A DNA stretch of 64,000 nt from Dactylosporangium fulvum. GTDB taxonomy: Bacteria > Actinomycetota > Actinomycetes > Mycobacteriales > Micromonosporaceae. The notes below the pieces were generated by a model. That model did no database searches and was not told where the DNA came from. It saw only the letters and a list, made by a program, of their open reading frames with translations. Numbering within the stretch: position 1 is the stretch's first letter; each line of letters begins with the position of its first letter. The DNA is taken from NCBI RefSeq assembly GCF_025137375.1, contig NZ_CP073720.1:4116501-4180500 (forward strand), read 5' to 3'. Shown here piece after piece: positions 36,196-45,087 of the stretch. The position numbers and the translations under genes are program-made.

Positions 36196-39096
36196 CTACT
36201 GGCCTGACGGGCCGCGGCCACCCGCGCCGTCGGAGACGTCCCGGCGGTCCGCGCGCTCCGGGTCGCGCCGGGCCGATGTCAGCAGACTGTTGAGGCTCTG
36301 CGCGGTGTCGATCTTGTCGCGCAGTGTCGGGTCGACCGCGAGCAGCAGGTACAGGACCGCCCAGACCAGACCCGCGACCTTCGCCCAGCGCAGTGCGGCG
36401 GTGTCGAGTTGCAGCAGCGGTTGGGCCGCGATGACGATCAGCACCGGCGCGACCGCGACGGCCAGGACCTTCGCCGCGCCCAGAGCGGTCTTCCACCGCG
36501 GCTGAGCGCGGCCGGCGGTGTCCGACGGCTTTCTCCAGCTCAGATCGCCGAGATTGCCGGTGGCCACGGCGACGACCGCACGCTCGAGCGCGGCGTCGAA
36601 CTGCGCCCAGCTGCCGTCCACCGGTGCCGCCACCCGCCGTTTGAGCGCCCGCAGTGCCACTGCCGCTCCGCCGGCCCGCTCCGCCACCCAGTTCGCCGTT
36701 GCCGGGTCCGCCGCCGCGAGTGTGACGGGCAGGCGTCGTTCGAGCGTCCGTGCCGCCCGTTCGAGCTTGTATATCCACGCCGCGCGCCAGTCCAGGTCGT
36801 TGCGCCGAGCCGGCAGCGCGGCCTCGTGCAGGATGCCTGTCAGCGCGTCGAGGATGTCGTCCCGGGGCGCCGCGTGCACGTTCCTGCGGTAGCTGACGAT
36901 GAGCCGCCACTGCACCACGCCGATCGTCAGGAAATGGCACAGCGCCAGCGCCGCGCTGAGCATGACGGCGGTGCCGAGGACGACCGCGCCGCCACCGGGC
37001 GGCCACGGCGCGGTGGTGAGCAGGTAGCCGACGGCCACGGTCGCGAGCCCGGCCGGTGCTCCGCGCAGCAGGATGGCGGACCAGCCGCTGGCGGCGGCGA
37101 GACCGAAGAAGACGATGCGCAGCAACGCAAAGGAGACCGCGGTGCCGGCGACCGCCGCAGCGGCCGCCCACCACGCTGAGACGGTCATGGCCGTTCCGGC
37201 GGTCCAGAACAGCGCGGCCCCGGCGAGCACGAGGGACACGACCCGTGTGCCCCGCACCGCCCAGAAGCGGATGGCCCACATCCGGTGGTCGAGCACGGTG
37301 ACCCGCTGCACGAAGCGGTCGACCCGCCACCGGATGTCGTCGGCGGCAAAACCTGCCGGCCAGGGAAGCCGGTCGAAGACGCGCAGATGTGCGGTGGCGG
37401 CCCGCCACGACTGCACCACGAACTCCTCGAACCCTCGAGGATCGCGCAGGAACAGGCGCAACGGCCCGCCGGACCGCCACCAGACGCGCCGGCGGTGCTT
37501 CCGGTCCCACGACGGCAGGTGCCGCGGGTCGCCGAACGCGTCGAGGGCGAGCGTCGGCAGGCCCATCGCGGCGTAGATCTCGGCCATCTCGGAGCGAAGG
37601 TCCGGGTTGTGCCGCACCGGCGCCGGCAGCAGACGGTACAGGTCGATCGCACGGCGGTGGTAGCCGAGAAGCCGCAACGACCGCAGGAGTTCCTGGAGCG
37701 TCTGCGGATCCGCCGGGTCGATCCCGTGGGCCAGCTCCAGGCGCCGCAGCGCGTCCAGGTCGCGCCCTTGCAGTTCCTCGGCCCATGCCAGCAGCCGCAG
37801 CCGGGCCGGGATCGGCCCGTCGCGATCGATGCTGTCCGCCAGCAGCCGGCCGGCCGCCTCGGCATCCTGCGCGTCGAGCAGCTCGTTGGCCCGGGACAGC
37901 ACCGTCCGGTCGAGGCGCTCCCGTTGCAGCAGTGCCCGGACCTCGGCGAGCCCGGGTGTGCCGGGAGGCTCGGTCGTGGGCGGGTCGTCCGGCCAGCCGG
38001 CCAGCACCCGGCGCTCGACGCGGCGTCGCAGGAGACGCCAGAGCGGCAACGGTCCTCCGGTACGCCACCACAAGCGACGCCGCGTGTCTCGCCACCACGG
38101 CCTCGGCGTCCGATCGGCCTGCAGCGCGTCATGGGCCAGCGTGGGCAGGCCCATGTCCTGGTAGGTCCGGGCACGCCAGTACGCGGCGTCGACGCCTTCG
38201 CGAACGCCGGCGGGAAGGTCCTCGACGAGGGCGAGCGCGCCGCGGAACCGGCGGAGCCGGAGCAACAATTCGATCGGATAGCCGAACGTCTCCGGCCCGG
38301 CGTCCGCCGCCGGCGTGGCCCGCAGGAGCGCGATCGCCGCATCCGGATGGTGCAGGACGTCCAGCAGCTCCGCCAGGCCGGCCAGCAGCTTCGGGTTGTC
38401 GGGTTGGTCCGCCAGCGCCGTCAGCAACAGTTCCGCGGCGTCGAGCGGCCGGTCCTGCTCGCGCAGCTCGCCGACCGCCGGCGCCAGCGCGGCCGCCGTC
38501 CGCTCGTACACGACAAACACCTGGACCTCGCGAAGGACGTAGTCCAACGCGGGCGGCTGTTCCGGAGCAGGCGGCGGCGGGCCGGGACGGTCCGGCCTCC
38601 GCAGTGGCCCGCCGCTTCGCCACCAGGCGTGGCGGCGGGCCCGGCGGGCGAGCGACCACAGTGTGCGGCTGTCACCGAAGGCCTTGTAGGCGGCGGCGGG
38701 CATCCCCAGTGCCAGGTACGTCCGTCCCAGTGCGTCACGTATCCGCGGATCGCCGTGAACGTCCGTGGTCAGCTGCCGCAGCGCCGCCAGTGCCTCGTGC
38801 GGCCGCTGCAGTATCAGGAACGCGTCGGCGATGTCGGCCGCGTCCTCCGCGTCGGTGCCGCCGAGCGTGGCCTGGGCGATCCGCAGCAGTTCCAGAGCGA
38901 TGTGGGCGTGCCCCTGCAGCCGTTCGACCTCCGCGAGGTTGATCAGGGAGGCGCGGTCGGGCGCGGCCGACAGCCAGCCGGCCAGGATCTCCGAGGCGTC
39001 GCTGTGCCGGGCGTCGGCAAGAAGCCGTTCGATGTGAGCATCCTCCTGGCTCGGCGCATCGGCAGCGGCCGGTGGCAGTTGCATGACGGACAGCAT
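36196..39096 (-). CDS. Large TPR membrane protein with three WWR/GGPL modules
   Basis: A 966-residue protein. The N-terminal 610 residues are TPR-like helix pairs in three modules about 190 residues apart. Each ends with the same unusual motif: RRHAWWRSGGPLRR (about 154), RRRLWWRTGGPLPLW (about 338) and RRRVWWRSGGPLRLF (about 532), preceded by MGxPxxAxxA. Then come about five membrane helices (640-800), a charged cytoplasmic domain, two more helices near 900 and a basic tail. It probably scaffolds other proteins; no enzyme motif is seen. ATG 39096 is chosen because the longer frame overlaps the divergent gene region. No relatives are recognised by name. Confidence 0.75.
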   Translation of the reverse strand: MLSVMQLPPAAADAPSQEDAHIERLLADARHSDASEILAGWLSAAPDRASLINLAEVERLQGHAHIALELLRIAQATLGGTDAEDAADIADAFLILQRPHEALAALRQLTTDVHGDPRIRDALGRTYLALGMPAAAYKAFGDSRTLWSLARRARRHAWWRSGGPLRRPDRPGPPPPAPEQPPALDYVLREVQVFVVYERTAAALAPAVGELREQDRPLDAAELLLTALADQPDNPKLLAGLAELLDVLHHPDAAIALLRATPAADAGPETFGYPIELLLRLRRFRGALALVEDLPAGVREGVDAAYWRARTYQDMGLPTLAHDALQADRTPRPWWRDTRRRLWWRTGGPLPLWRLLRRRVERRVLAGWPDDPPTTEPPGTPGLAEVRALLQRERLDRTVLSRANELLDAQDAEAAGRLLADSIDRDGPIPARLRLLAWAEELQGRDLDALRRLELAHGIDPADPQTLQELLRSLRLLGYHRRAIDLYRLLPAPVRHNPDLRSEMAEIYAAMGLPTLALDAFGDPRHLPSWDRKHRRRVWWRSGGPLRLFLRDPRGFEEFVVQSWRAATAHLRVFDRLPWPAGFAADDIRWRVDRFVQRVTVLDHRMWAIRFWAVRGTRVVSLVLAGAALFWTAGTAMTVSAWWAAAAAVAGTAVSFALLRIVFFGLAAASGWSAILLRGAPAGLATVAVGYLLTTAPWPPGGGAVVLGTAVMLSAALALCHFLTIGVVQWRLIVSYRRNVHAAPRDDILDALTGILHEAALPARRNDLDWRAAWIYKLERAARTLERRLPVTLAAADPATANWVAERAGGAAVALRALKRRVAAPVDGSWAQFDAALERAVVAVATGNLGDLSWRKPSDTAGRAQPRWKTALGAAKVLAVAVAPVLIVIAAQPLLQLDTAALRWAKVAGLVWAVLYLLLAVDPTLRDKIDTAQSLNSLLTSARRDPERADRRDVSDGAGGRGPSGQ

Positions 39097-39180
39097 CGCG
39101 GCAGCCGTGTCCGGTGCGCCGCCGACGGTCGGCCAGAATACGCGCCGCCACAATGCCCGCGTCTGTCAGACTCGCCCGTT

Positions 39181-39627
39181 GTGGATGTGGAACGGTATGA
39201 CGGCCCGCGGGCGGCCGTGCAGTGGCTGTTCGAGCTCGCCGAGGACTCGGCGGCGCTGCTCGACGGCTATCTCGACCTCGGCGTCGTGCTTGTCGCACGG
39301 GACGGCGACGAGCTGGTCGGGCATCTCCAGCTGGTCGGCAACGAGATCAAGAACATGGCCGTGGTCGAGCAGCACCGCGGGCACGGGGTCGGCGCGCGGC
39401 TGATCGCCGCCGCGGTCGAGCTGCTCACCGCCGAGGGCGCGACGACGGTGCTCGTCGCCACCGGCGCCGCCGACGTCGGCAACCTCCGGTTCTACCAGCG
39501 CCAGGGCTTCCGCATGCGCTCGATCGAGCGGGACGTCTTCATCCCGGCGAACGGCTACCCCGAGGGCATCATGGTCGACGGCATCGAACTGCGCGACCAG
39601 GTCTGGCTCGACCGGGCCCTGCCGTGA
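39181..39627 (+). CDS. GNAT family N-acetyltransferase
   Basis: A 148-residue acetyltransferase. The acetyl-CoA motif is VVEQHRGHGVGARLIAAAVE (Q/RxxGxG/A type), after IKNMAVVE on beta-4, and the late NLRFYQRQGFRMRSIERD is motif B. The C-terminal NGYPEGIMVDGIELRDQVWL is typical of one actinobacterial/firmicute subgroup. The substrate is unknown. GTG 39181 starts the protein at VDVERYDG; a second GTG 6 bases on is possible. It is divergent from the TPR gene by 84 bases and convergent with the oxygenase gene by 4 bases. Confidence 0.85.
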   Translation: MDVERYDGPRAAVQWLFELAEDSAALLDGYLDLGVVLVARDGDELVGHLQLVGNEIKNMAVVEQHRGHGVGARLIAAAVELLTAEGATTVLVATGAADVGNLRFYQRQGFRMRSIERDVFIPANGYPEGIMVDGIELRDQVWLDRALP

Positions 39628-39631
39628 ACCC

Positions 39632-40543
39632 TCAGCCCTTGGGGGACTCGAAGACGAGCATCGCGTCGGCTGGCGGCTCGCCGTACAACCGCCGCACCGT
39701 CTCCTCGTCGAAGCGGTGCTCGTCGGCGACGTTGACAAAATCGCGGATCGCCGTGCCGGTGGAGTGCGTGTCGGCGAGCGGCGCGCCCCGTTGCTCGAGG
39801 ACGTCCGGCACGTGGACCGTGCGGAAGTCGATGCTGTAGCGGGCCAGCCCGGACGTGTTCGGGATCGAGCGGTGCAGGTGCGCGCCGGAGAACAGCAGCA
39901 CCTGGCCGGGGGAGGGCAGGACCACCAGCTCGTTGGGCGGGTTGTGGTCGATCGCGCCGGGGCGGACCTGGGCTTCCTTCTTGACCGACGCCGCGGTGGT
40001 CAACCGGCCCACGTTGTTGGCGTAGTAGTCGAAGTCGGCGGAGTTGTTCGACACCGGGCGGTTGAACCGGTCGAGGTCGAACGACATCGCGTTGTCCTCG
40101 CGGACCGGGAGCACCGGCAGCCACCAGTTCAGCTGCTGGTTGGGCGCCGAGTACCACACGTCGCGGTGCCACGGAAACGCGAACGCGACACCGGTGGTCA
40201 GGTGGCCGACCGGGAACGCGGTGCGCGGCTTCGGCACGTCGAAGTGGGTCTGCTCGGCGTCGAAGCCGGCCTCCTCGATGATGTTACGGACCAGCTTCTT
40301 GGACCGCTCGTCGTGGATGAACCGTGGCTTCCACGCACCGAGGACCTTCGCCATCTCGGCCGGGTCGAGGTGCTCGTGGGCGTGCTGGGGGTCGTGCGGG
40401 GCGAACAGTTCGGTCAGCTGGGCGCGGGCGTGCTCGACGAACTGGGCGACGGACGGCAGCCGGGTCATGACGAGCAGGTGGCCGTCGTACAGATGACGGC
40501 GGAGATCGTCCGCGGACGCTTGCAAATCGATGTGAACCGCCAT
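39632..40543 (-). CDS. 2OG-Fe(II) dioxygenase superfamily protein
   Basis: A 303-residue non-heme iron oxygenase of the phytanoyl-CoA-dioxygenase-like type. The iron-binding HxD is in FPWHRDVWYSAPNQQLNWWL, the distal His in LLFSGAHLHRSIPNTSG and the 2-oxoglutarate Arg in ARYSIDFRTVHV. SFDLDRFNRPVSNNSADFDY lies between. It probably hydroxylates an amino acid or small metabolite, but the substrate cannot be read. ATG 40543 has GGGGAGG 8 bases upstream. It is divergent from the discoidin gene across a 255-base regulatory gap. Confidence 0.85.
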   Translation of the reverse strand: MAVHIDLQASADDLRRHLYDGHLLVMTRLPSVAQFVEHARAQLTELFAPHDPQHAHEHLDPAEMAKVLGAWKPRFIHDERSKKLVRNIIEEAGFDAEQTHFDVPKPRTAFPVGHLTTGVAFAFPWHRDVWYSAPNQQLNWWLPVLPVREDNAMSFDLDRFNRPVSNNSADFDYYANNVGRLTTAASVKKEAQVRPGAIDHNPPNELVVLPSPGQVLLFSGAHLHRSIPNTSGLARYSIDFRTVHVPDVLEQRGAPLADTHSTGTAIRDFVNVADEHRFDEETVRRLYGEPPADAMLVFESPKG

Positions 40544-40694
40544 GGCGTGTCCTCCCCCTGCGACATCGAACAATCGCACGCTACTCTCGGTGCGCATGGC
40601 ATGCCGACCGGGGCGTCACATTCGGCTGTACGGGCAACTGGGGCTGGGCGAACGGCCCACCCGATCCCCGTTCCTGGCAAATGATGGCAAGCGA

Positions 40695-40744
40695 TTGCTG
40701 CCGGAACGGGGCGTTCGCTAGCGTCCTGTGCAGACCCGCTAGCG
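40695..40744 (+). promoter_or_regulatory. Promoter with paired CGCTAGCG sites before the discoidin gene
   Basis: TTGCTG (40695-40700) and TAGCGT (40719-40724) form a -35/-10 pair with an 18-base spacer. The palindrome CGCTAGCG occurs twice, at 40716-40723 across the -10 and at 40737-40744, exactly 21 bp apart, two helical turns. This suits a repressor dimer pair blocking polymerase. Confidence 0.55.
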
Positions 40745-40798
40745 GTGCGTGAAGGTCGACCGATCCCGCCAGATCCCGGCCCCACCACAGGAGTCCCC

Positions 40799-42994
40799 AT
40801 GCCCATACACGGCACACCACGCGGCAGTCTTCGCCTGGTGGTCGCCGCGGCGATGCTGCTGGGCGGCACCGTCGCGGTGCTCGGCACGACCCCGTCGGCG
40901 GCGCTCGCCGCCTGCGGCAGCACCAACGTCGCGCTGAACAAGCCCGCCACCTCGTCGTCCGACGAGAACGGCAGCCTGGTCCCGGCCAAGGCGGTCGACG
41001 GCGACGTGAACACCCGCTGGTCCAGCGCCTTCAGCGACCCGCAATGGCTGCAGGTCGACCTCGGTGCCAGTACCGACGTCTGCCAGGTCGTCATCACGTG
41101 GCAGAACTCGTACGCCCGGGCCTTCCGGCTCGAGGTGTCGCCCACCGGCGCCGCCGGGAGCTGGACGCCGATCTACTCGACGACCATGAACACCGGCGGC
41201 ACGCAGACCATCACCGCGAGCGGCACCGGGCGGTACATCCGGATGTACGGCACCCAGCGCGCCACGCGGTACGGCTACTCCATCAAGGAGATCGCCGTCT
41301 ACAGCGGCACGCCGACCACACCCGAGTGTCCGGCGCCGACGCCGCCGAACGCGGACCTGGGGCCGAACGTCATCGTGTTCGACCCGTCGATGTCCGCGAC
41401 CACGATCCAGAACCGCGTCAACCAGGTCTTCACGGAGATGGAGGCCAACCAGTTCGGCGCGCAGCGCTACGCGCTCGCGTTCAAGCCCGGCACGTACAGC
41501 GGCATCAACGTCAACACCGGCTTCTACACCTCGGTCGTCGGGCTCGGCCGTCAGGTCGACGACGTGACGATCAACGGTGACGTGACCGTCGACGCCGGCT
41601 GGTTCGGCGGCAACGCGACCCAGAACTTCTGGCGCTCGATCGAGAATCTGGCGATCGTGCCGAGCAACGCGAACAACGGCAACCGGTGGGCGGTCGCGCA
41701 GGCGGCCCCGATGCGGCGGGTCCACATCCGCGGCAAGCTCAACCTGGCACCCAACGGCTACGGCTGGGCGAGCGGCGGCTACATCGCCGACAGCAGGATC
41801 GACGGCAGCGTCGGCCCGTACTCGCAGCAGCAGTGGTACACCCGCGACAGCCAGATCGGCGGCTGGGTCAACGGCGTGTGGAACATGGTGTTCTCCGGCG
41901 TGCAGGGCGCACCGGCCAACTCGTTCCCGGAGCCGCCGTACACGGTACTGCCCGCCACCCCCGTCATCCGTGAGAAGCCGTACCTGTACCTCAACGGCGA
42001 CACCTACAACGTGCTCGTGCCGAACCTGCGCACCGACGCGGCCGGCACCACGTGGCAGGGCGGCCCGACGCCGGGCACGTCCATCCCGATCACGAGCTTC
42101 TACATCGTGCGGCCGGGCGCGTCCGCGTCACTCATCAACGCGGCGCTCGCGTGCGGCCGGCACCTGCTGTTCACGCCCGGCGTCTACCACCTCGACCGCA
42201 CCGTCAACGTCACCAACCCGAACACCGTGGTCCTCGGCATCGGCTACCCGACGCTGATCCCGGACAACGGCGTCGACGCGATGCACGTCGCGGACGTCGA
42301 CGGCGTGAAGGTCGCCGGCCTGCTCTTCGACGCCGGCACGGTCAACTCCGACACGCTGCTCACGGTCGGCACCGCGGGATCGACGGCGAGCCACGCCGCC
42401 AACCCGACGACGCTGCAGGACACGTTCTTCCGCATCGGCGGCGCCGGCCCCGGCAAGGCCACCAACAGCCTGGTCGTCAACAGCGACAACACGATCGTCG
42501 ACCACATCTGGGCGTGGCGGGCCGACCACGGCGCCGGCGTCGGCTGGACCGTCAACACGGCCGACACCGGTCTGATCGTCAACGGTCAGAACATCAGCGC
42601 CTACGGCCTGTTCGTCGAGCACTACCAGAAGGACCAGGTGATCTGGAACGGTCAGGGTGGCCGGACGATCTTCTTCCAGAACGAGATGCCGTACGACCCG
42701 CCGAGCCAGTCGGCCTGGCGCACCGGGGCCCGCGGCTACGCGGCGTACAAGGTCAGCAACACCGTGACCTCGCACGAGGCGTGGGGCATGGGGAGTTACT
42801 GCAACTTCACCGCCGACCCCTCGATCGTCGCCGAGCACGGCTTCGAGACGCCCGTGAACCCGAACGTGCGCTTCCACAGCCTGCTCACCGTGTCGCTCGG
42901 GGGCAAGGGGACGATCGCGCACGTCATCAACTCGACCGGCGGCCCGGCGCAGGGCACCGCGACCGTCCCGGTCGAAGTGGTGAGCTTCCCGTAG
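40799..42994 (+). CDS. Secreted discoidin (F5/8 type C) + beta-helix protein
   Basis: A 731-residue exported protein. A signal peptide ends near LAACGST (AxA site TPSAALA). Residues about 40-175 are a discoidin/CBM32-like sugar-binding domain (NVALNKPATSSSDENGS, GDVNTRWSSAFSDPQWLQVD). After a Pro-rich linker, residues 190-731 form a repetitive right-handed beta-helix of the pectate-lyase/GH55-like type, with FKPGTYSGINVNTGFYTSVV, LLFTPGVYHLDRTVNVTNPN and many Asn-rich turns. Some relatives carry an adenylyl-cyclase annotation, which I would not trust. It probably binds or cleaves an extracellular polysaccharide. ATG 40799 has AGGAG upstream; a 15-bp hairpin ends the unit. Confidence 0.85.
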   Translation: MPIHGTPRGSLRLVVAAAMLLGGTVAVLGTTPSAALAACGSTNVALNKPATSSSDENGSLVPAKAVDGDVNTRWSSAFSDPQWLQVDLGASTDVCQVVITWQNSYARAFRLEVSPTGAAGSWTPIYSTTMNTGGTQTITASGTGRYIRMYGTQRATRYGYSIKEIAVYSGTPTTPECPAPTPPNADLGPNVIVFDPSMSATTIQNRVNQVFTEMEANQFGAQRYALAFKPGTYSGINVNTGFYTSVVGLGRQVDDVTINGDVTVDAGWFGGNATQNFWRSIENLAIVPSNANNGNRWAVAQAAPMRRVHIRGKLNLAPNGYGWASGGYIADSRIDGSVGPYSQQQWYTRDSQIGGWVNGVWNMVFSGVQGAPANSFPEPPYTVLPATPVIREKPYLYLNGDTYNVLVPNLRTDAAGTTWQGGPTPGTSIPITSFYIVRPGASASLINAALACGRHLLFTPGVYHLDRTVNVTNPNTVVLGIGYPTLIPDNGVDAMHVADVDGVKVAGLLFDAGTVNSDTLLTVGTAGSTASHAANPTTLQDTFFRIGGAGPGKATNSLVVNSDNTIVDHIWAWRADHGAGVGWTVNTADTGLIVNGQNISAYGLFVEHYQKDQVIWNGQGGRTIFFQNEMPYDPPSQSAWRTGARGYAAYKVSNTVTSHEAWGMGSYCNFTADPSIVAEHGFETPVNPNVRFHSLLTVSLGGKGTIAHVINSTGGPAQGTATVPVEVVSFP

Positions 42995-43009
42995 CCGACT
43001 GTTTGACAG

Positions 43010-43026
43010 ACGTCGATTATCGACGT
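43010..43026. promoter_or_regulatory. ACGTCGA/TCGACGT dyad after the discoidin gene
   Basis: ACGTCGA at 43010-43016 and TCGACGT at 43020-43026 are perfect inverted repeats with a 3-base spacer, 16 bases after the discoidin stop. It could be a weak hairpin or a protein site. Confidence 0.3.
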
Positions 43027-43036
43027 ACAACACTGT

Positions 43037-43048
43037 GAGAGCGCTCTC
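43037..43048. promoter_or_regulatory. LacI-type operator-like palindrome
   Basis: GAGAGCGCTCTC is a perfect 12-base palindrome. It closely resembles the actinomycete sugar-repressor (CebR-like) site, known as TGGGAGCGCTCCCA. It lies between a secreted carbohydrate-active protein and a membrane protein gene, but downstream of the former, so its target is unclear. Confidence 0.45.
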
Positions 43049-43053
43049 GGCAC

Positions 43054-43089
43054 GCCCGTCCGGGTCGGCCGCCACCGACCCGGACGGGC
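43054..43089. terminator. Strong 15-bp terminator hairpin
   Basis: GCCCGTCCGGGTCGG (43054-43068) pairs perfectly with CCGACCCGGACGGGC (43075-43089) around CCGCCA, followed by CCTTCC. It lies 60 bases after the discoidin stop and should end that transcript. Confidence 0.8.
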
Positions 43090-43142
43090 CCTTCCGTTCG
43101 GCCACCGACGACCGGCCCACCCCGACCCTGCATCATGGACTG

Positions 43143-43931
43143 GTGAGAAGCATCGGGGGGTCTCGATTCCGGGGTGTACTGCGGTGGGTGGTCATCGCCG
43201 CCGCGATGGTCCACGTCGCCGGGCTGCTCGACGACCGGCCCGTGCCGTGGAGCGGGACGCTGACCATGGCGGCGCTGCTGGCGCTCGTGGCGTCGGCCGG
43301 CCGTTCGCGGTCGCGCCGGCTCGCGTCGGGTGGACTCGTGGCACTCACGTTGCTGGCGTTGTCCGTTGATGCCCGCATGGGCGGCGCCGGGTGGCCGAAC
43401 GAGCTCGGCCACCCGGGCGGCCACTCGCGGATGATGGTCGAGGCGGTGCTGCTCGTCGCCGGCGTGGTCCTGCTCGCCGCGGCCGCCGTCACGACCCGCC
43501 GGTGGCCGGCGTTCGCCGGCGCCGGACTGCTCCTGCTGCTGGCGGTGCCGGTGCTGTGGTCGTGGGCGGTCGCGCCCGAGCCGCAGGTCACGATCACACA
43601 AACGGTCGAGCCGCGCGGGGTGGAGTCCTCCGCCGTGGTTGTGGTCGGCGGGCAGGTCACCACGACCGCGGTCGCGGTAGCGGTAGCGGTGAACACCGTG
43701 GCCGTCGCCTCGCCGGAGCCGCCCGAACCCGGGAAGGCGGGCGGGTGGCTGCCGTCGTGGCTGTGGCCGCTCGACCCGTGGAACGCGCGCTTCGCGTGGG
43801 AGCAGGTCCTTCCAGCCCTGCCGACCATGTTCGTCATCATCACGGTCCTGCTGGTCCACGCCGCTGCGGGGTGGCGGGGCGGCGACGCCGACTTCCGGGG
43901 CCTGGAGGATCGCGGCGAACCGCTCCGGTGA
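43143..43931 (+). CDS. Hypothetical multi-pass membrane protein
   Basis: A 262-residue protein with six predicted helices, among them VVIAAAMVHVAGLL, LTMAALLALVASAG, MVEAVLLVAGVVLLAAAA, LLLLLAVPVLWSW and MFVIITVLLVHAAAGW. Between helices five and six is an extracytoplasmic Val/Thr/Ala-rich segment (VTITQTVEPRGVESSAVVVV) followed by a Pro-rich hinge. No family or active site is recognised. GTG 43143 is the best start, but no ribosome site is clear. It lies just after the strong terminator, so it has its own promoter. Confidence 0.65.
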   Translation: MRSIGGSRFRGVLRWVVIAAAMVHVAGLLDDRPVPWSGTLTMAALLALVASAGRSRSRRLASGGLVALTLLALSVDARMGGAGWPNELGHPGGHSRMMVEAVLLVAGVVLLAAAAVTTRRWPAFAGAGLLLLLAVPVLWSWAVAPEPQVTITQTVEPRGVESSAVVVVGGQVTTTAVAVAVAVNTVAVASPEPPEPGKAGGWLPSWLWPLDPWNARFAWEQVLPALPTMFVIITVLLVHAAAGWRGGDADFRGLEDRGEPLR

Positions 43932-43990
43932 CCGGCCGGCCTCCCGGATGACGTCGGCGTCGGTCTCCGTGTGGCTCCTGTCGGGATGTG

Positions 43991-45046
43991 TCACCACGAC
44001 CAAGTCCATCTCCTTTGCTGGTTGACGAACACACCTGTTGTTCGCCGCAGCGGGGAGATGTGTTCGCGGCCGGCGTACGGGTTGGCCGTGTACGTGCGGG
44101 CGAACGGCCCGGGGACGGTGAAGTAGGCCGCGACCAGGCCGGCCGGGTCGGTGGCGATCGCCCCGCGGGCCGGCGGGTCGTCGTGGTCGTCCCAGCCCCA
44201 CGGGGCGTTCGCGGCGTCGATGCGGCAGCCCCACGTACCGTCGCCGCACCTGTCCGCACCGGAGTCCGGGGCGTCGCCGGCGAACCGGCCCCACCCGGCG
44301 AACAGCTCGGGGTCCGCGCGCCGCGCCCAGAGCCCGCCGGGGGCGAAGATGTCAACCAGCCGGTAGCGCACGTCGCGCCCGTGGCCGGGCACCTCGGCCA
44401 CCGTCGCCGGCTGGTAGACGAGGCCGCCGCCGGTGTCGCCGGCCGGTGCGTACAGGCCGTGCCCGTGCGACTCCTGCGCGGTGACGGGGTGGCGGCGGCC
44501 GTCGTACGGCGAATCGGCGAACCGCAGGACGCCGTCGACCGTCTCGCGGCCCGCGGTCCAGGTGCTCCCGGCCGGGACGTACGCGTAGAAGTCGCTGTGC
44601 GCGACGGTGACCGCGCCGCGCAGCACGCCGTACGCCGAGCCGTCGCGCTCGACCGCGAACAGCACACCCTCGGCGTCGTTCTCGTGCTCGCGCTCGAAGA
44701 ACGGCTGGTCGGCCCAGTCGCGCGGGTGGTAGAAGAGGTACGTCAGGTACCAGTGCGTGCGGGTCGTCACCACCGAGTAGTACACGGTCGCCCGCAGCGG
44801 GTGGTCGCGCGCGTGCTCCCAGTTGTCGCGGCCGGCCCAGTTGCCGTCGAAGTTGATACTGGTGATCCAGTCGGCCCGGCCGCCGATCGCGTGGCTGCCG
44901 GTGGGGTCGACGTCCTGGTGGTGGATCGGCGCCCAGCGCAGCGCGAGCGCGGCGTCGCTGACCGCGGCCGCCTGCGCCCGGCCCGGCACCGCGAGCCAGC
45001 CCACCGCCGCGAGGACGGCGGCGGCCGCCCCCAGCCTGCTCGGCAC
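43991..45046 (-). CDS. Secreted protein, NPP1/VPS62-like pattern
   Basis: A 351-residue exported protein: signal peptide to about residue 27 (LAVPGRAQAAA). The mature part starts LRWAPIHHQDVDPTGSHA and has YLTYLFYHPRDWADQPFFER followed by EHENDAEGVLFAV. This Y-Y-HPxDW and EHENDxEG pattern resembles secreted NPP1/VPS62-like proteins, where the acidic patch binds a metal. Two cysteines in the mature part (RCGDG, WGCRID) may pair. The substrate or target is unknown. ATG 45046 begins MPSRLGAAA. It stands alone, divergent from the truncated GNAT gene. Confidence 0.7.
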   Translation of the reverse strand: MPSRLGAAAAVLAAVGWLAVPGRAQAAAVSDAALALRWAPIHHQDVDPTGSHAIGGRADWITSINFDGNWAGRDNWEHARDHPLRATVYYSVVTTRTHWYLTYLFYHPRDWADQPFFEREHENDAEGVLFAVERDGSAYGVLRGAVTVAHSDFYAYVPAGSTWTAGRETVDGVLRFADSPYDGRRHPVTAQESHGHGLYAPAGDTGGGLVYQPATVAEVPGHGRDVRYRLVDIFAPGGLWARRADPELFAGWGRFAGDAPDSGADRCGDGTWGCRIDAANAPWGWDDHDDPPARGAIATDPAGLVAAYFTVPGPFARTYTANPYAGREHISPLRRTTGVFVNQQRRWTWSW

Positions 45047-45087
45047 GGGCGGTCTCTACCCGGCTCGGCGTTGGTTAGGCTGCGGGT

